Origin: Paenibacillus lactis
GTDB taxonomy: Bacteria; Bacillota; Bacilli; Paenibacillales; Paenibacillaceae
Reading direction: 5' to 3'
Length of the DNA: 64,000 bases
NCBI RefSeq assembly: GCF_017873605.1
Contig: NZ_JAGGKI010000004.1
Span: 124,001 to 188,000, forward strand
The translations under genes were made by a program, and so were the position numbers. Numbering within the stretch: the stretch's first letter is position 1; every line of letters begins with the position of its first letter. This document shows positions 42,192 through 53,121 of the stretch, in pieces. A model generated the notes under the pieces. That model was not told where the DNA came from. It ran no database searches and worked only from the letters and a program-made list of their open reading frames with translations.

Positions 42192-43551
42192 ATGATTCAA
42201 AACGTTCACGTTCAAGCTCCACGCCGCCTGTCGTTGAAACCGCTGTGGATTTTTCTCGGAAGTTTGCTGCTGTTCTTCCTCGTGATGGTCATCACGGCGA
42301 ATACTGCATCCGCACATGGCTATATCGAATCGCCTGCCAGTCGTGCCTACAAATGCAAGCTCGGCGAGAATAAAAATTGCGGCCGGATTATTTATGAACC
42401 GCAGTCCCTGGAAGGGAAAGGAAATTTCCCGACGGGCGGACCGGCTGACGGGCAAATCACGGGCGCAGGCATATTTACCGAGCTCTATGAGCAAACCCCG
42501 ACCCGCTGGAGCAAAGTGAACATGAACGGCGGTCCGAACACTTTTAAATGGGTGCTGACTGCCCCGCATGCGACATCCGATTGGAAGTATTATATTACGA
42601 AGAAGGGCTGGGATTCCAACAAGCCGCTGGCAAGAGCCGATCTCGAGCTGTTCTGCTCCTTCAATGACGGAGGCAAAAGACCGCCGAACACGGTAACGCA
42701 TACATGCAACGTTCCGAACGACCGCAGCGGCTACTATCTGATTCTCGCCGTATGGGAAATCGCCGATACGGGCACGCCTTCTATAACGTCATCGACGTGA
42801 ATTTGAACAATGGCGGTGGCAATCAGGATACACAGCCTCCGAGCGTCCCGCCGGCCTTCGGTCGACCGGAGCGACCAGCAGCTCTATCTCGCTCGCTTGG
42901 AACGCCTCAACGGACAATGTCGGTGTAACCGGCTATGAAGTCTACCAAGGCTCCTCCCGGGTCGCCACGGTATCCGGGACTACCCTGAGCCATACGGTTA
43001 CGGGGTTACAAGCAGGAACCTCCTATACGTTTACCGTGAAGGCGCACGACGGGGCAGGCAACGTCTCGGCCGCAAGCGCTCCGCTGACCGCCTCGACAAG
43101 CGATCCGCTCCCCGACACGCAGGCTCCTTCCGCACCAGCCAATCTGAGAGCCGCCGGCTTTACATCGACCAGCGTATCGCTGGCATGGAATGCGGCAACC
43201 GATAATGTCGGCGTAACCGGGTACGAAGTATACCGCGGAGACGCTTTGGTTACGACCGTTTCCGGCACCGCCCTCAGCTACACGGTCACCGGCCTGACGC
43301 CGAGTACAGCCTATACGTTTACCGTGAAAGCACGCGATGCTGCCGGCAATGTATCGGCCGCCAGCAATTCGCTGGAGGTAACGACGCTGGACGGGTCGGC
43401 ACCGGAAATCCCTGCATGGGCTCCAAATACCTCCTATCAGCAGGGGGCGCTTGTAACCTATGACGGGAAAACGTATGAATGCCGCCAAGCCCATACGTCT
43501 CTTCCGGGCTGGGAGCCAGCCAATGTCCCTGCTTTATGGCTCCTGAAATAA
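42192..43551 (+). pseudogene. Chitin-active lytic polysaccharide monooxygenase (AA10-FnIII-FnIII-CBM5/12), two frameshifts
   Basis: The reading frame starts at 42192 after AAGGAGGG with a signal peptide ending TASA, then the mature N-terminal His of the copper histidine brace in HGYIESPASRAYKC. The AA10 domain continues to WEIADTG. There the frame is lost: HAFYNVIDVNLN continues in the -1 frame from ~42773. A second -1 shift near 42851 leads to TGATSSSISLAWN, the first of two fibronectin III modules (TDNVGVTGYEVY occurs twice), and a C-terminal CBM5/12 (WAPNTSYQQGALVTYDGKTYEC) ending at 43551. Restoring one G at each of two G runs gives a ~453-aa protein. It is either a recent pseudogene or a sequencing error. 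Confidence 0.85.
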
Positions 43552-43600
43552 TGGATGCTAAATGGCCGCTAGAGTAAAATCTGGCAGCGCATAGAGCAAA

Positions 43601-43659
43601 AAAAGAAGCAGCCCCCCATTCGCGAACCGTTTTCGGCTCGACACGGGTGGGGCTGCTTT
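43601..43659. terminator. Terminator after the LPMO gene
   Basis: GAAGCAGCCCC / GGGGCTGCTTTC with an inner CGAACCG/CGGCTCG hairpin. A-rich on the left and T-rich on the right, so it may work both ways. Confidence 0.85.
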
Positions 43660-43719
43660 CATTTCAGCCGGCGTGAGGATCATCCGGATGATAGCGTCAT
43701 CCGAATGATAGGCTAGCCG

Positions 43720-44157
43720 CTATACCTCCACTAAAGCTTCCTGCGGAGACGTGCTGATCTTACCGAGCAAATATACCAGCAGCTGCTGATTATGCGATGA
43801 AATGCGATTCAACACCTGTGACAGATACTCATCCCGCACCCGCATGCCCCGGCTGTATTCCTCGCTTCCTTTATAGGAAATCGTAACCCACACAATGCGC
43901 CGATCATGCTCATCACGCTCCCGCTTGATCAAGCCATTCTTCTCCATGCGATCAAGAAGCATCGTGACCGCAGCCGGACTGGTGGCCATATACGGGATAA
44001 AATCCGAGGGCTTCATCCGCTCCTGTTCCTGAAGCACCTCCAGCACGGTCAATTGCGCTTCGGTCAACGTAGGCGCCAGTCCGGCCTCCATATGAAGCTT
44101 ATAATCCTTGGCCAGCTTGGACCATACCTTCGCGAATTCAGCAGTATGCATGTTCAT
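43720..44157 (-). CDS. MarR-family transcriptional regulator
   Basis: This 145-aa winged-helix regulator has the central MarR HTH ATSPAAVTMLLDRMEKNGLI and the wing RDEHDRRIVWVTISYKG near residues 60-100, flanked by dimerisation helices. The ATG at 44157 follows AAGGG. It is transcribed alone and convergent with the LPMO gene. Its target is unknown. Confidence 0.92.
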   Translation of the reverse strand: MNMHTAEFAKVWSKLAKDYKLHMEAGLAPTLTEAQLTVLEVLQEQERMKPSDFIPYMATSPAAVTMLLDRMEKNGLIKRERDEHDRRIVWVTISYKGSEEYSRGMRVRDEYLSQVLNRISSHNQQLLVYLLGKISTSPQEALVEV

Positions 44158-44521
44158 CCATCCCTTCTGCTATGTCTGATCGAACCTGATTCGAAATCAT
44201 TCGATATCTGCATCTCATCTCCATGGACCGCCGGTTGTTAGGTGCGGGCTGCCAACTCTCCTAAGTCGTTTATTGGATTAATTGTTCGCGGATCGCCTAC
44301 CAATATCCTTCTTTTTTCGTTAAAAAATATAATTTCCAACGATGCGACAAAACCCACCAGCCTTGATATGACGGCATTTTTCAATAATCACATTCCTTCG
44401 ACATGGCAAGACATATGTCAAAAAGTATAAATTAAAAAGCCACAGCGAGTAACTTTTCCGCTATCTAGTTATCCCCTGTCTATACTTCCTAGGAGCGCTC
44501 GGTGCTTCAAATCAAAATATT
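44158..44521. other. Intergenic region upstream of marR
   Basis: 364 bases without a convincing gene. It contains the perfect palindrome GACATATGTC (44410-44419), a possible regulator site, and AT-rich stretches around 44320-44335 (AAAAAATATAAT) that could hold a promoter. Nothing else is recognised. Confidence 0.5.
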
Positions 44522-44583
44522 AAAAACATCCCTTCACGAATCGCACTTGCGCATAGAGACGCACATGTGACCCGCAAGGGATG
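44522..44583 (-). terminator. Intrinsic terminator after parC
   Basis: CATCCCTT / AAGGGATG enclosing a long GC-rich loop, followed by TTTTTA on the minus strand. Confidence 0.7.
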
Positions 44584-44611
44584 CTTTGTCTACATCAAAA
44601 GCTTAGCGAAA

Positions 44612-47071
44612 CTAAACTTCTTTGTCCTGTCCGTTGTTAGGCAAATGGACCAGACTCACAATCTGTCCTTTTTTGCCGACATCGGCCAGAAGCTTGCCTG
44701 TCGATTTCCGTTCAGCGATCGGAACCTTCTCGGAATGAATCGGATAGGCTTGCCCGTCATCAGCGTAGGCCGTAATGTCGATCGGTTCTCTGCAATAGAA
44801 TGCTCCGGCGATGGTGCTGCCGTTCGGCTTCACCCGCTTGCCTTCCTTGAACTCGAATGTGGCGATTCCTTTGCCGCCTCGGCTTTGGACCGGATAATCA
44901 ATCAGCAGGCTGCGTTTGCCGTAACCGAGATCGGTAATCGTCAAGATTTCGCCTTCATCCTCTTCCACCCACAGGGCGGACACCACCTCGTCCCCTTCAC
45001 GGAGCTGGATCCCCCGGACGCCCCCGGACACGCGTCCCATCGGGTTCACCTCTTGCTCCTTGAAGCGAATGCTCATGCCGTCTTTGGAGATGAGCACAAT
45101 ATCCTTCGTTCCGTCGCTCATCACGACCTGGATGACGCTGTCATCCGCTGCGACTTTCGCTGCGGCGACGGCTCCTGATCGTTTGGTGACATAATCCTTC
45201 AGCTCGGTTCGCTTCAACTGCCCTTTACGGGTAACGAAGACGAGCGATTTTCCAGGCTCTTCGAAATTCGTTACCGGAATGGCGGATACGATCGAATCCT
45301 CTTTCGGAAGCTGGATGACATTGACGATCGCCGTTCCGGCATCCTTCCACTTATATTCCGGTATCTGGTGAACCGGCAGCAGGAAATATTGCCCGCGGCT
45401 TGTGAACAGCAGCAGGTTGTCCAGCGTGTTCACTTCGAATAAACGGGTGATGTGGTCCCCTTCCTTGATACCTGAGCTATCCAGCTCGCCACCGCTTCGC
45501 GTAAAGGAGAGCATGCTGGTCCGCTTAATGTACCCGTCATGGGACATCGTAACAAGCACGTCCTCCGCATTGACGAGCACCTCAAGATTCACCTTGATCT
45601 CTTCCACTTCTTCCTGGATGAGGGAGCGGCGGTCCACACCGTATTTCTCGCGAATTTCGAGCAGCTCCTTGCGGATTACCCCGATCAGCTTTTTGTCGCT
45701 GGCGAGAATGCCGCGCAGGTTGTCGATTTTCTTCATGAGCTCGTCCAGCTCTTTTTGCAGCGAATGGATCTCAAGATTCGTTAGGCGATATAATTGCAAA
45801 GTTAGAATAGAATCCGCCTGGCGCTCCGTAAAGCCGAACATCCACTGCAGGTTATTCTGTGCATCCTGGCGGTTCTTGGATGCTTTGATCGCCGCGATGA
45901 CCTCATCCAAAATGTTCAGCGCCTTGACCAGGCCCTCCAATACGTGCGCCCGGTCCTCCGCCTTCTCCAGCTCATACTGCGTTCGGTGCGTGACGACCTC
46001 GCGCTGGTGCTCAATGTATGCCTCCAGCATCGCTTTAAGGCCCAGCTGTTGAGGGGTTTTGTTTACGATCGCCACCATATTGAAATTGTACGTAATCTGC
46101 AGATCGGTTTTCTTGAACAAATAAGCAAGAATGCCGTTCGCATCGGCGTCCTTCTTCAGCTCAACCACGATGCGGAGCCCTTCGCGTCCGCTCTCGTCTC
46201 TCACTTCGGCAATGCCCTCGACCTTCTTCTCCAGCCGGATGTTTTCCATCGCGGTTACCAGTCTCGACTTGACGACCTGATACGGAATCTCCGTAATGAC
46301 GATCTGCTGCTTGCCGCCGCGAAGCGATTCAATCTCCGTCTTGGAGCGAAGGTAAACGCGGCCTTTGCCGGTGCGGTAGGCATCCAGGATGCCTTCGCCG
46401 CCCATGATGATGCCGCTTGTCGGAAAGTCCGGTCCCTTGATAAAGGTCATAATTTCCGACAGCTCGATCTCGGGCTTTTGCATGACCGCAATGCAGGCAT
46501 CAATTACTTCCCGCAAGTTGTGAGGCGGAATCTCCGTCGCAAAGCCCGCCGAGATTCCGCTTGCCCCGTTGACAAGCAGATTCGGATACCGGGACGGCAG
46601 AACGACCGGTTCCTTCGCCGTATTGTCGAAATTGTCCTTGAACAGCACGGTCCGCTTCTCGATATCGCGCAGAAGCTCCATCGCGATCGGCGAGAGCCGG
46701 GCCTCGGTATAACGCATCGCTGCAGCCGGGTCATCGTCCTGGGAGCCCCAGTTGCCATGTCCGTCGACCAGCACATGCCCCATCTTCCAAGGCTGGGCCA
46801 TCCGGACCATCCCCTCGTAAATGGACGAATCACCGTGCGGGTGATAATTACCCATGACGTCACCGACGGTCTTGGCGGATTTGCGGTAGGGCTTGTCCGG
46901 CGTGTTGCCGGAGTCGTACATCGCATACAAAATGCGGCGCTGAACCGGCTTCAGCCCGTCGCGAACATCGGGGATCGCCCGGTCCTGAATAATATATTTC
47001 GAATACCGGCCGAAGCGGTCCCCTACAACCTCTTCCAGGTAAGCCGGCAAAAATTGTTCAGATAAACTCAT
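44612..47071 (-). CDS. parC: DNA topoisomerase IV subunit A
   Basis: This 819-aa subunit of the decatenating type II topoisomerase has the quinolone-region sequence [20 protein letters not shown] near residue 73, with the usual Ser and Glu at the resistance positions. The catalytic Tyr is in [10 protein letters not shown] near residue 120. The C-terminal beta-pinwheel lacks the GyrA box QRRGGKG, which separates it from GyrA. It begins [23 protein letters not shown]. It follows parE by 11 bp in the same operon. Confidence 0.97.
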   Translation of the reverse strand: MSLSEQFLPAYLEEVVGDRFGRYSKYIIQDRAIPDVRDGLKPVQRRILYAMYDSGNTPDKPYRKSAKTVGDVMGNYHPHGDSSIYEGMVRMAQPWKMGHVLVDGHGNWGSQDDDPAAAMRYTEARLSPIAMELLRDIEKRTVLFKDNFDNTAKEPVVLPSRYPNLLVNGASGISAGFATEIPPHNLREVIDACIAVMQKPEIELSEIMTFIKGPDFPTSGIIMGGEGILDAYRTGKGRVYLRSKTEIESLRGGKQQIVITEIPYQVVKSRLVTAMENIRLEKKVEGIAEVRDESGREGLRIVVELKKDADANGILAYLFKKTDLQITYNFNMVAIVNKTPQQLGLKAMLEAYIEHQREVVTHRTQYELEKAEDRAHVLEGLVKALNILDEVIAAIKASKNRQDAQNNLQWMFGFTERQADSILTLQLYRLTNLEIHSLQKELDELMKKIDNLRGILASDKKLIGVIRKELLEIREKYGVDRRSLIQEEVEEIKVNLEVLVNAEDVLVTMSHDGYIKRTSMLSFTRSGGELDSSGIKEGDHITRLFEVNTLDNLLLFTSRGQYFLLPVHQIPEYKWKDAGTAIVNVIQLPKEDSIVSAIPVTNFEEPGKSLVFVTRKGQLKRTELKDYVTKRSGAVAAAKVAADDSVIQVVMSDGTKDIVLISKDGMSIRFKEQEVNPMGRVSGGVRGIQLREGDEVVSALWVEEDEGEILTITDLGYGKRSLLIDYPVQSRGGKGIATFEFKEGKRVKPNGSTIAGAFYCREPIDITAYADDGQAYPIHSEKVPIAERKSTGKLLADVGKKGQIVSLVHLPNNGQDKEV

Positions 47072-47082
47072 GCTTCCACCTT

Positions 47083-49062
47083 CTATTCCTCAAACTCCGC
47101 AAAATTAACGTTCTCTACGATCCAACGTTTGCGGGGATCGACCTTATCTCCCATCAGGGTTGATACGCGTCTTTCCGCCTTGGCCGCATCCTCGATCTGC
47201 ACCTGAAGCAGCGTCCGCGTCTCGGGATTCATCGTCGTTTCCCACAGCTGCTCCGGATTCATCTCGCCAAGTCCCTTATAACGCTGCAGCTCGTAATTTT
47301 TGAATTCCTTCAAGTAGTTCGCAAGCTGCTCTTCGGTCCACGCATAACGGACCGTTTCCAGTTTGCCGGATTTGCTGGCGATTTTATACAGCGGAGGCTG
47401 TGCGATGTAGACACGGCCTTCGTCGATCAGCGGCTTCATGTACCGGTAGAAGAACGTCAGCAGCAGCACTTGAATATGGGCGCCGTCCGTATCCGCGTCC
47501 GTCATGATAATGATCTTGGAATAATTGCTGTCCGCCGAGGAAAATTCATTGCCGATTCCTGAGCCGATCGCCGAAACGATGGCCCGGTACTCTTCATTCT
47601 TCAAAATGTCGGCCAGCTTTGATTTTTCCGGATTCATCGGCTTTCCTTTAAGCGGCAGGATGGCCTGGATCTTCGAATCGCGCCCCTGCTTCGCCGAACC
47701 GCCCGCCGAATCGCCTTCGACGATGAACAGCTCGGTTCTTGAAAAATCCTTCGACTGCGCCGGCGTCAGCTTGCCGCCAAGATTCGAGCTTTCGCTCCGC
47801 TTCTTGCCGCTTCGCATTTCATCCCGGGCTTTCCGCGCCGCTTCGCGCGCCTTCGAAGCCTGGATGGCCTTCCTGAGCAGCGTCTGGGCAACCTGGGGAT
47901 TTTCCTCGAGGAAAATTTGCATTTTCTCGGTGACGATGCTGTCAACCGCACTGCGCGCCGAAGCGCTCCCGAGCTGGTCCTTCGTCTGCCCGACGAATTC
48001 CACCTCGGCCATCTTCACGCTGATGACGGCCATCATGCCTTCCCGCAGATCGTTGCCTTCAAGATTCTTGTCCTTTTCCTTCAACAGATTATTCTTGCGG
48101 GCATAATCGTTCATTACGCGGGTATATGCGGTCTTGAAGCCGGTCTCATGCGTGCCGCCGCCGCGCGTTGGAATCGAGTTGACGAACGATGCCAGCGTCT
48201 CCGTATAACCTGCGTTATATTGAAGGGCAATTTCCACCTCAATATCGTCCTTCTCGGCAAAGAAATGGATGACGTCATGCAGCACATCCTTGCCCTCGTT
48301 CAGGAACTGAACGAATTGGCTGGCCCCGCCTTCGTAGAAAAACTCGTCGCTGTTTCCGCTGCGCTCATCCTTCAAGACGATGCGAAGCCCCGAGTTCAGG
48401 AACGCAATCTCCTGCAGCCGCTCCGCAAGCGTGTCGTAATTCAATTGAATGCCGGACGAGAAAACGCGCGCATCCGGCTTGAACGTAACTTTCGTTCCGG
48501 TCTTCGACGTATTGCCAAGCACCTCAAGTCCGGTAACCGGCTCCCCGACATGCTCTTTCCCTTTCTTGTCCTGCCAATATTCGAAACGCTGGCGGTGGAT
48601 CTTGCCCTCGCGGTAAATCTCCACTTCCAGCCACTCGGATAATGCGTTCGTTACCGAAGCGCCGACACCGTGCAAGCCGCCGGACTTCTTGTATCCGGAG
48701 CCGCCGAACTTGCCGCCCGCATGCAGGATCGTAAATACGACCTGCGGCGTTGGAATGCCGGTCTTATGCATGCCGGTCGGAATGCCCCGTCCGTTATCAT
48801 ACACGGTAACGGACCCGTCTTTATGCAATGTAAGTTCAATTCTCGAGCAGTACTTGGCCAAATGCTCGTCGACAGCGTTATCTACAATTTCCCACACTAG
48901 ATGATGCAAGCCCGACGAGCTTGTGCTCCCTATGTACATGCCTGGCCGTTTGCGTACCGCAACAAGGCCTTCGAGCACTTGAATGTCGTCAGCATCGTAT
49001 CCTGAACGGCTTTCACCGCCATTCGGTGATGACTCTGCAAACAAATCGATCTGTTCGACCAT
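47083..49062 (-). CDS. parE: DNA topoisomerase IV subunit B
   Basis: This 659-aa ATPase subunit has the GHKL motif [14 protein letters not shown] near residue 56, VYDNGRGIP and [10 protein letters not shown]. The TOPRIM domain has [19 protein letters not shown] near residue 450 and DADTDGAHI with the metal-binding Asp residues. The end [19 protein letters not shown] is the conserved C-terminal motif. AAGGAGG lies 7 bases before the ATG. Order parE-parC as in other Bacilli. Confidence 0.97.
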   Translation of the reverse strand: MVEQIDLFAESSPNGGESRSGYDADDIQVLEGLVAVRKRPGMYIGSTSSSGLHHLVWEIVDNAVDEHLAKYCSRIELTLHKDGSVTVYDNGRGIPTGMHKTGIPTPQVVFTILHAGGKFGGSGYKKSGGLHGVGASVTNALSEWLEVEIYREGKIHRQRFEYWQDKKGKEHVGEPVTGLEVLGNTSKTGTKVTFKPDARVFSSGIQLNYDTLAERLQEIAFLNSGLRIVLKDERSGNSDEFFYEGGASQFVQFLNEGKDVLHDVIHFFAEKDDIEVEIALQYNAGYTETLASFVNSIPTRGGGTHETGFKTAYTRVMNDYARKNNLLKEKDKNLEGNDLREGMMAVISVKMAEVEFVGQTKDQLGSASARSAVDSIVTEKMQIFLEENPQVAQTLLRKAIQASKAREAARKARDEMRSGKKRSESSNLGGKLTPAQSKDFSRTELFIVEGDSAGGSAKQGRDSKIQAILPLKGKPMNPEKSKLADILKNEEYRAIVSAIGSGIGNEFSSADSNYSKIIIMTDADTDGAHIQVLLLTFFYRYMKPLIDEGRVYIAQPPLYKIASKSGKLETVRYAWTEEQLANYLKEFKNYELQRYKGLGEMNPEQLWETTMNPETRTLLQVQIEDAAKAERRVSTLMGDKVDPRKRWIVENVNFAEFEE

Positions 49063-49305
49063 TCATGCTCCTCCTTCAAATTTTCGCGTATCATGTTCAG
49101 TTCTATTCATTGTGCCATCCGTTTACACCAAGCTTTAAATGCTTCGGTCAAGGATCATGCAAAATTCGAATCCAGCCGCTCCAGTGTACAATATACAGAC
49201 GAACCAAACCAATTCGTGTATATATTGCGGATTGAAAGCCGTGCTTTGGGTATTTGCAATATCCTCCCGTAAAAATGCAAACAAATGTTTCGTGCTTTGT
49301 CCATT

Positions 49306-50295
49306 TTAATTCAAGATATCCCTTCTCGTAAAGACGCTGAATGAAACGATCACCGCACAGACTGCCCAGACCGCCAGTACGGCAAGGGAGAAATTCAGCG
49401 ACATCCCTTCGATCGGGGGCAAATTGCCGGCCAAATAATCCGTTAAATTCAGGTTTACCATAAACAAATATTTTGCGCTGCTCCATGCAGAGGCCATATT
49501 GGTCAGGATATTGCCGGCGATCAGGGCCGCCATCATGATGACGATGCTCGCCGCCGTGCTCCGGACAAGGACCGAAACCATAAACGCCAGCATGGCCACG
49601 CAAATGCCGACAAACCAAACCAAGCCGCCTTGCATCAGCAGATACATCCACTGCGGCACCGCATGCACCCCGGTCATATCCACTTCCGAGCCGACAATCC
49701 GAAAACCGGTAAATACAGGGATGTCAAAGCCTTTATATCCGAAAGCCAGTCCCGAAATGAGATAGGCGATGATAAACGTTGATAAGACGATCAACGACAC
49801 GAACATCAGCAGGGCGACCAGCTTGCTGAGAAGCACTTTCCACCGTTTGACCGGCCGTGTAAGCAGCATTTTGATCGTTCCGGACGTGCGCTCTCCGGAT
49901 ACGATATCCGATGCGATCGCCATAATCAATAGCGGAATGAATAATGATATCGCATTATTCAGGAACTCCCGGGTAAAGGTAACCCCGTTTGGATGATTAG
50001 GATTCACATCATGCTCCAAATAATACTGCATTTGCTGAATAAAAATTTGCCGGTATCTCTTCCATTCATCCGGCACCCGATCGCTGCTGAGCGAGTTTTC
50101 ATTGTCCGTGATCCGCTGCTGAAGCTCCAGGCGCCAGTCACTGTTGAACTTCTCCTGGCTCCGCTCCGCCGCCTTCATCTGCGCATAGGTAAACATCGGC
50201 ACCAGAACGAGCAGGACGAGCAGGACGACGTAAAAACGCTTCCTTTTCATAATTTTCAAACATTCGTTCTGTATCAACGGGACAAGGTTACTCAA
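49306..50295 (-). CDS. ABC-2 type transporter permease
   Basis: This 329-aa membrane subunit has a first hydrophobic segment at ~20-38 (FYVVLLVLLVLVPMFTYA), a long extracellular loop (~40-110) and five further segments from residue ~113 on. The cytosolic SGERTSGTIKMLLTRPVKRWK motif near residues 131-150 is typical of ABC-2 permeases. Its start overlaps the ATPase gene by 8 bases, so the two are translationally coupled. No terminator is evident after the stop. Confidence 0.88.
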   Translation of the reverse strand: MSNLVPLIQNECLKIMKRKRFYVVLLVLLVLVPMFTYAQMKAAERSQEKFNSDWRLELQQRITDNENSLSSDRVPDEWKRYRQIFIQQMQYYLEHDVNPNHPNGVTFTREFLNNAISLFIPLLIMAIASDIVSGERTSGTIKMLLTRPVKRWKVLLSKLVALLMFVSLIVLSTFIIAYLISGLAFGYKGFDIPVFTGFRIVGSEVDMTGVHAVPQWMYLLMQGGLVWFVGICVAMLAFMVSVLVRSTAASIVIMMAALIAGNILTNMASAWSSAKYLFMVNLNLTDYLAGNLPPIEGMSLNFSLAVLAVWAVCAVIVSFSVFTRRDILN

Positions 50296-51256
50296 GGCTC
50301 TCCCCCTCCGTCATTTGGAGAAACAGCTGCTCCAGTGTAGGATTCATGCGGTGGACTTCCCGAACCTCTACCCCTGAGGCAACCAGCCGCTCGACCGCGC
50401 GGAAGGTATGCTCGGGAGAAATGCACGTTACGATCGCCTCAGCCGACATGCCTGCCAGCAGGTTATCATCGAGCACCGACTCAGGCTCTTCCACGATGTC
50501 GCAGTATTCCAGCCCCGACAGTATCCGCTTCCCTTGCGCAGCCGGTTTCAGCTCCCATACGACATAATCGTTGCTCCCGGAGATCAGTGCATCGACTTCG
50601 CCGACGGCGAGAACTCGTCCTCCGCTAATGATGGCAACCCGGTCGCACAGCAGCTGGATCTCGCTCAGCAGGTGGCTTGAAACGAATACCGCGAGGCCTT
50701 CCTCCGCCAGCTGTTGAATGAAATGGCGCATCTCCTTAATGCCTTTCGGATCCAGCCCGTTGGTCGGCTCGTCCAGGATAAGCAGCTTCGGTCTTCCCAA
50801 CAGTGCCTGTGCGATTCCAAGCCGCTGCCTCATGCCGAGCGAATACGTGCTTACCTTATCATGTATTCTCCGTTCCAGCCGGACAATATCCACCACTTCG
50901 GCGATCCGCTGACGGTCGATTCCCGGCTGCATGCGCGCAAAATGCTCGAGATTCTCCCAGCCGGTCAGAAAAGAATACATCTCGGGATTCTCAACGATGG
51001 AACCGATGTGACGCAGCGCCTGCTCCTGCTGCCGGTTGACATCATAGCCGCACACCTTGATCGTTCCTGAGGTCGGCTTGATCAGATCGACGAGCATCCG
51101 AATCGTTGTCGTCTTCCCCGCTCCGTTCGGGCCAAGAAATCCGAAAATTTCCCCTTTGCGAACGTCGAAGGTCACATCATGTATAATCCATTTTCGTCCG
51201 ATTTTCTTCGTCACATTCTTTACAGATAACACGATTTCCGAGAAATGGTCATTCAA
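50288..51256 (-). CDS. ABC transporter ATPase (ABC-2 exporter type)
   Basis: This 322-aa ATPase has Walker A GPNGAGKTTTIRML near residue 39, signature YSLGMRQRLGIAQALL, Walker B LLILDEPTNGLDPKG and the switch His in VSSHLLSE. A ~90-residue C-terminal domain follows. The start is a TTG ten bases after AAGGAG. It is the middle gene of an SGNH hydrolase - ATPase - permease operon. It resembles bacitracin- or lantibiotic-type export ATPases, but the substrate is unknown. Confidence 0.9.
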   Translation of the reverse strand: MNDHFSEIVLSVKNVTKKIGRKWIIHDVTFDVRKGEIFGFLGPNGAGKTTTIRMLVDLIKPTSGTIKVCGYDVNRQQEQALRHIGSIVENPEMYSFLTGWENLEHFARMQPGIDRQRIAEVVDIVRLERRIHDKVSTYSLGMRQRLGIAQALLGRPKLLILDEPTNGLDPKGIKEMRHFIQQLAEEGLAVFVSSHLLSEIQLLCDRVAIISGGRVLAVGEVDALISGSNDYVVWELKPAAQGKRILSGLEYCDIVEEPESVLDDNLLAGMSAEAIVTCISPEHTFRAVERLVASGVEVREVHRMNPTLEQLFLQMTEGESLE

Positions 51257-51304
51257 GCGACCCCAACTCCTTCTATGAATCGATGGGTTCCCTGTATCCC
51301 CGTT

Positions 51305-52201
51305 TTACTTCAAGCCCTGTACGATCCGGTCCGCAATGGCCTGATATCCCGCACCATTCGGATGGAAATGGTCGGATGACAAATAGGCATCCAGCTTGTG
51401 CTGAAACAGATCAAACGTGGGGACCAGCGTCATATTCGGGTCCTGATTCACGATTTCCATTACGCTATGATTCCATGTCGACACAACGATATTCCCCGGG
51501 ATCTGCAATTCCTTCAAATCAGCGAACGGGTGGTACAGCCCGACATAAATGATGCGGGCATCCGGATTAATCGCCCGAAGCTTCTGCAGAATCGACTGCA
51601 GGCGCTCGGAGGCCTCAGGCAGCAAAGCCATCAGCTTGACTGGGTCGATCTCGAGCGCATCCGGGTCGGTCTCTTCGCTCAAAAGGCCGCTGTTCTGAAA
51701 CAAATCGTTGCCGCCGATCGACAGCATGATTACGTTTGCCCGCTGCAGGGCGTAACGGATGCCTTTGTCGTCGAGCTTGGGCAGAAGCGCCTCGGTTGTC
51801 ATCCCGTTGATCGCCAAGTTAGCAAGCAGCTTGGCCGATCGCCCGTCACCGTTCAGCTGATCGATGCTCCGCCGGACAAACCCGCTCCCGGTATTGTCCC
51901 CCGTTCCCTTGGCAAGAGAATCGCCGATCGCCGTGACGTTCAGGTGATCCGGCAGCGGCTGTGCAGTCGTCGTGTCTTCGTCCTTGCCCGCCTGCTCCTC
52001 CTGATCCGCCCCGGATCCATTCCCCGGCACGGCACCAGGCGCTGAGGGTGATTCGGATCCCGAATCGCTCCCTGCTGCAAGAGGCTCTCCTTGTGGATAG
52101 TTGATATCATTCCATGCATATATAAAGCCAATGACGAGCACAATGGTTGCCAATGCCGAGGCGCAAGCGGTAATCCTCCATATCCATGACGATGTTCTCA
52201 T
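51305..52201 (-). CDS. Membrane-anchored or secreted SGNH/GDSL hydrolase
   Basis: This 298-aa enzyme has an N-terminal hydrophobic anchor (~10-28, ALATIVLVIGFIYAW), a low-complexity Ser/Gly/Glu/Asp/Thr linker (~43-83) and an SGNH domain. Catalytic Ser is in VTAIGDSLAKGTG near residue 93, the Gly/Asn block in MLSIGGNDLF near residue 160, and Asp-His in SSDHFHPNGAGYQAI near residue 280. The group includes the Bacillus YpmR-type lipases or esterases acting outside the membrane. GGGGGAG precedes the ATG. It heads the operon with an ABC exporter 48 bp downstream. Confidence 0.88.
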   Translation of the reverse strand: MRTSSWIWRITACASALATIVLVIGFIYAWNDINYPQGEPLAAGSDSGSESPSAPGAVPGNGSGADQEEQAGKDEDTTTAQPLPDHLNVTAIGDSLAKGTGDNTGSGFVRRSIDQLNGDGRSAKLLANLAINGMTTEALLPKLDDKGIRYALQRANVIMLSIGGNDLFQNSGLLSEETDPDALEIDPVKLMALLPEASERLQSILQKLRAINPDARIIYVGLYHPFADLKELQIPGNIVVSTWNHSVMEIVNQDPNMTLVPTFDLFQHKLDAYLSSDHFHPNGAGYQAIADRIVQGLK

Positions 52202-52274
52202 GACTCTCCCCCTGCAAAAATCCTCATGTACTCTACCATAAAACTTCTTTCAAAAATTTGCAAATCATAAAGCC

Positions 52275-52326
52275 AAAAAAAGACCGTCCCGAAACGCAAG
52301 AGCAGGCTCTCGCGATCAGGACAGTC
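52275..52326 (-). terminator. Intrinsic terminator after the CAP-domain gene
   Basis: GACTGTCCTGA / TCGGGACGGTC (wobble pairs), inner CGAGAGC/GCTCTTG, followed by TTTTTTT on the minus strand. Confidence 0.85.
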
Positions 52327-52345
52327 CCCTGTAGATTATTCCGTA

Positions 52346-53098
52346 TTATTGGCTGATAAATTCTTGCACCCAGTAACCGTTGTAGTATCCTACCCCGATC
52401 ATCGTAAAGTTCGGAGACAAAATATTATCACGGTGTCCCTGGCTGTTCATCCATGCATCCATAACTTCTTGCGGCGAACGCTGGCCTTTAGCAATATTCT
52501 CGCCGGCATAGCCGTAAGAGATTCCGTAAGCTTTCATCATATCAAACGGCGAGCCGTAGGTTGGGGAAGTATGGCTGAAGTAATTGTTATTGTTCATATC
52601 CTTCGCTTTATCCAGCGCAACTGTCGTCAGCTTGGCATGTACGGTAAGTGGCTTCAAGCCTGCCTTCGCGCGTTCTTGGTTAACGAGCTCGACAACTTGG
52701 GAAGCAAAGCTCGATTGCTCGCTCGTGCCCGTCGATCCGGATGGTTCGGACGGCTTCGCCGGCGTGCTTGTTTCCGGCTTGCTCGTTTGCGGCTTCTCCG
52801 CAGGCTGCTGAGTTTGCGGCTTCTCGTCTTCCGGCTTGGACGCTTCCGGTTTAGGCACCGCTGGTTTCGAGGTTTCAGGCTTTTCTGCCTGAGGCATTTG
52901 AGTTACCCATTTGAACTGTCCTTCCCAGCCTTGGGACTCCAGAAACTGCTGAATCTTTTGCTGCCAGCTTACAACATGGCTGTTCTCAGCCGGTGCAGCG
53001 GAAGCTGTTGTAGGAAGCATGATGCCTACGGCCATTACCGCGGCGATACTGCCGCCTGCGACTTTCTTCATCCATTGCTTATTCATGAAATTCATCAT
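52346..53098 (-). CDS. Secreted CAP/SCP-domain protein (YkwD-like)
   Basis: This 250-aa exported protein has a signal peptide ending near TASAAPAENS, then a Pro/Lys/Glu/Thr-rich linker (~70-128, repeats of KPETSKP and KPQT) of the wall-spanning sort. The C-terminal CAP domain (~130-250) has VELVNQERAKAGLKPL, YFSHTSPTYGSPFDMM and the conserved HRDNILSPNFTMIGVGYY. It resembles B. subtilis YkwD. The molecular function of bacterial CAP proteins is mostly unknown. Upstream there is a WalR-like box and a large inverted repeat. Confidence 0.9.
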   Translation of the reverse strand: MMNFMNKQWMKKVAGGSIAAVMAVGIMLPTTASAAPAENSHVVSWQQKIQQFLESQGWEGQFKWVTQMPQAEKPETSKPAVPKPEASKPEDEKPQTQQPAEKPQTSKPETSTPAKPSEPSGSTGTSEQSSFASQVVELVNQERAKAGLKPLTVHAKLTTVALDKAKDMNNNNYFSHTSPTYGSPFDMMKAYGISYGYAGENIAKGQRSPQEVMDAWMNSQGHRDNILSPNFTMIGVGYYNGYWVQEFISQ

Positions 53099-53121
53099 CT
53101 CCTGTAGTCTTGTTGTTGGGC

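Noticed and set aside
45944..47065. 373-codon open frame on the plus strand
   Set aside because: Antisense to parC, with no recognisable domain.
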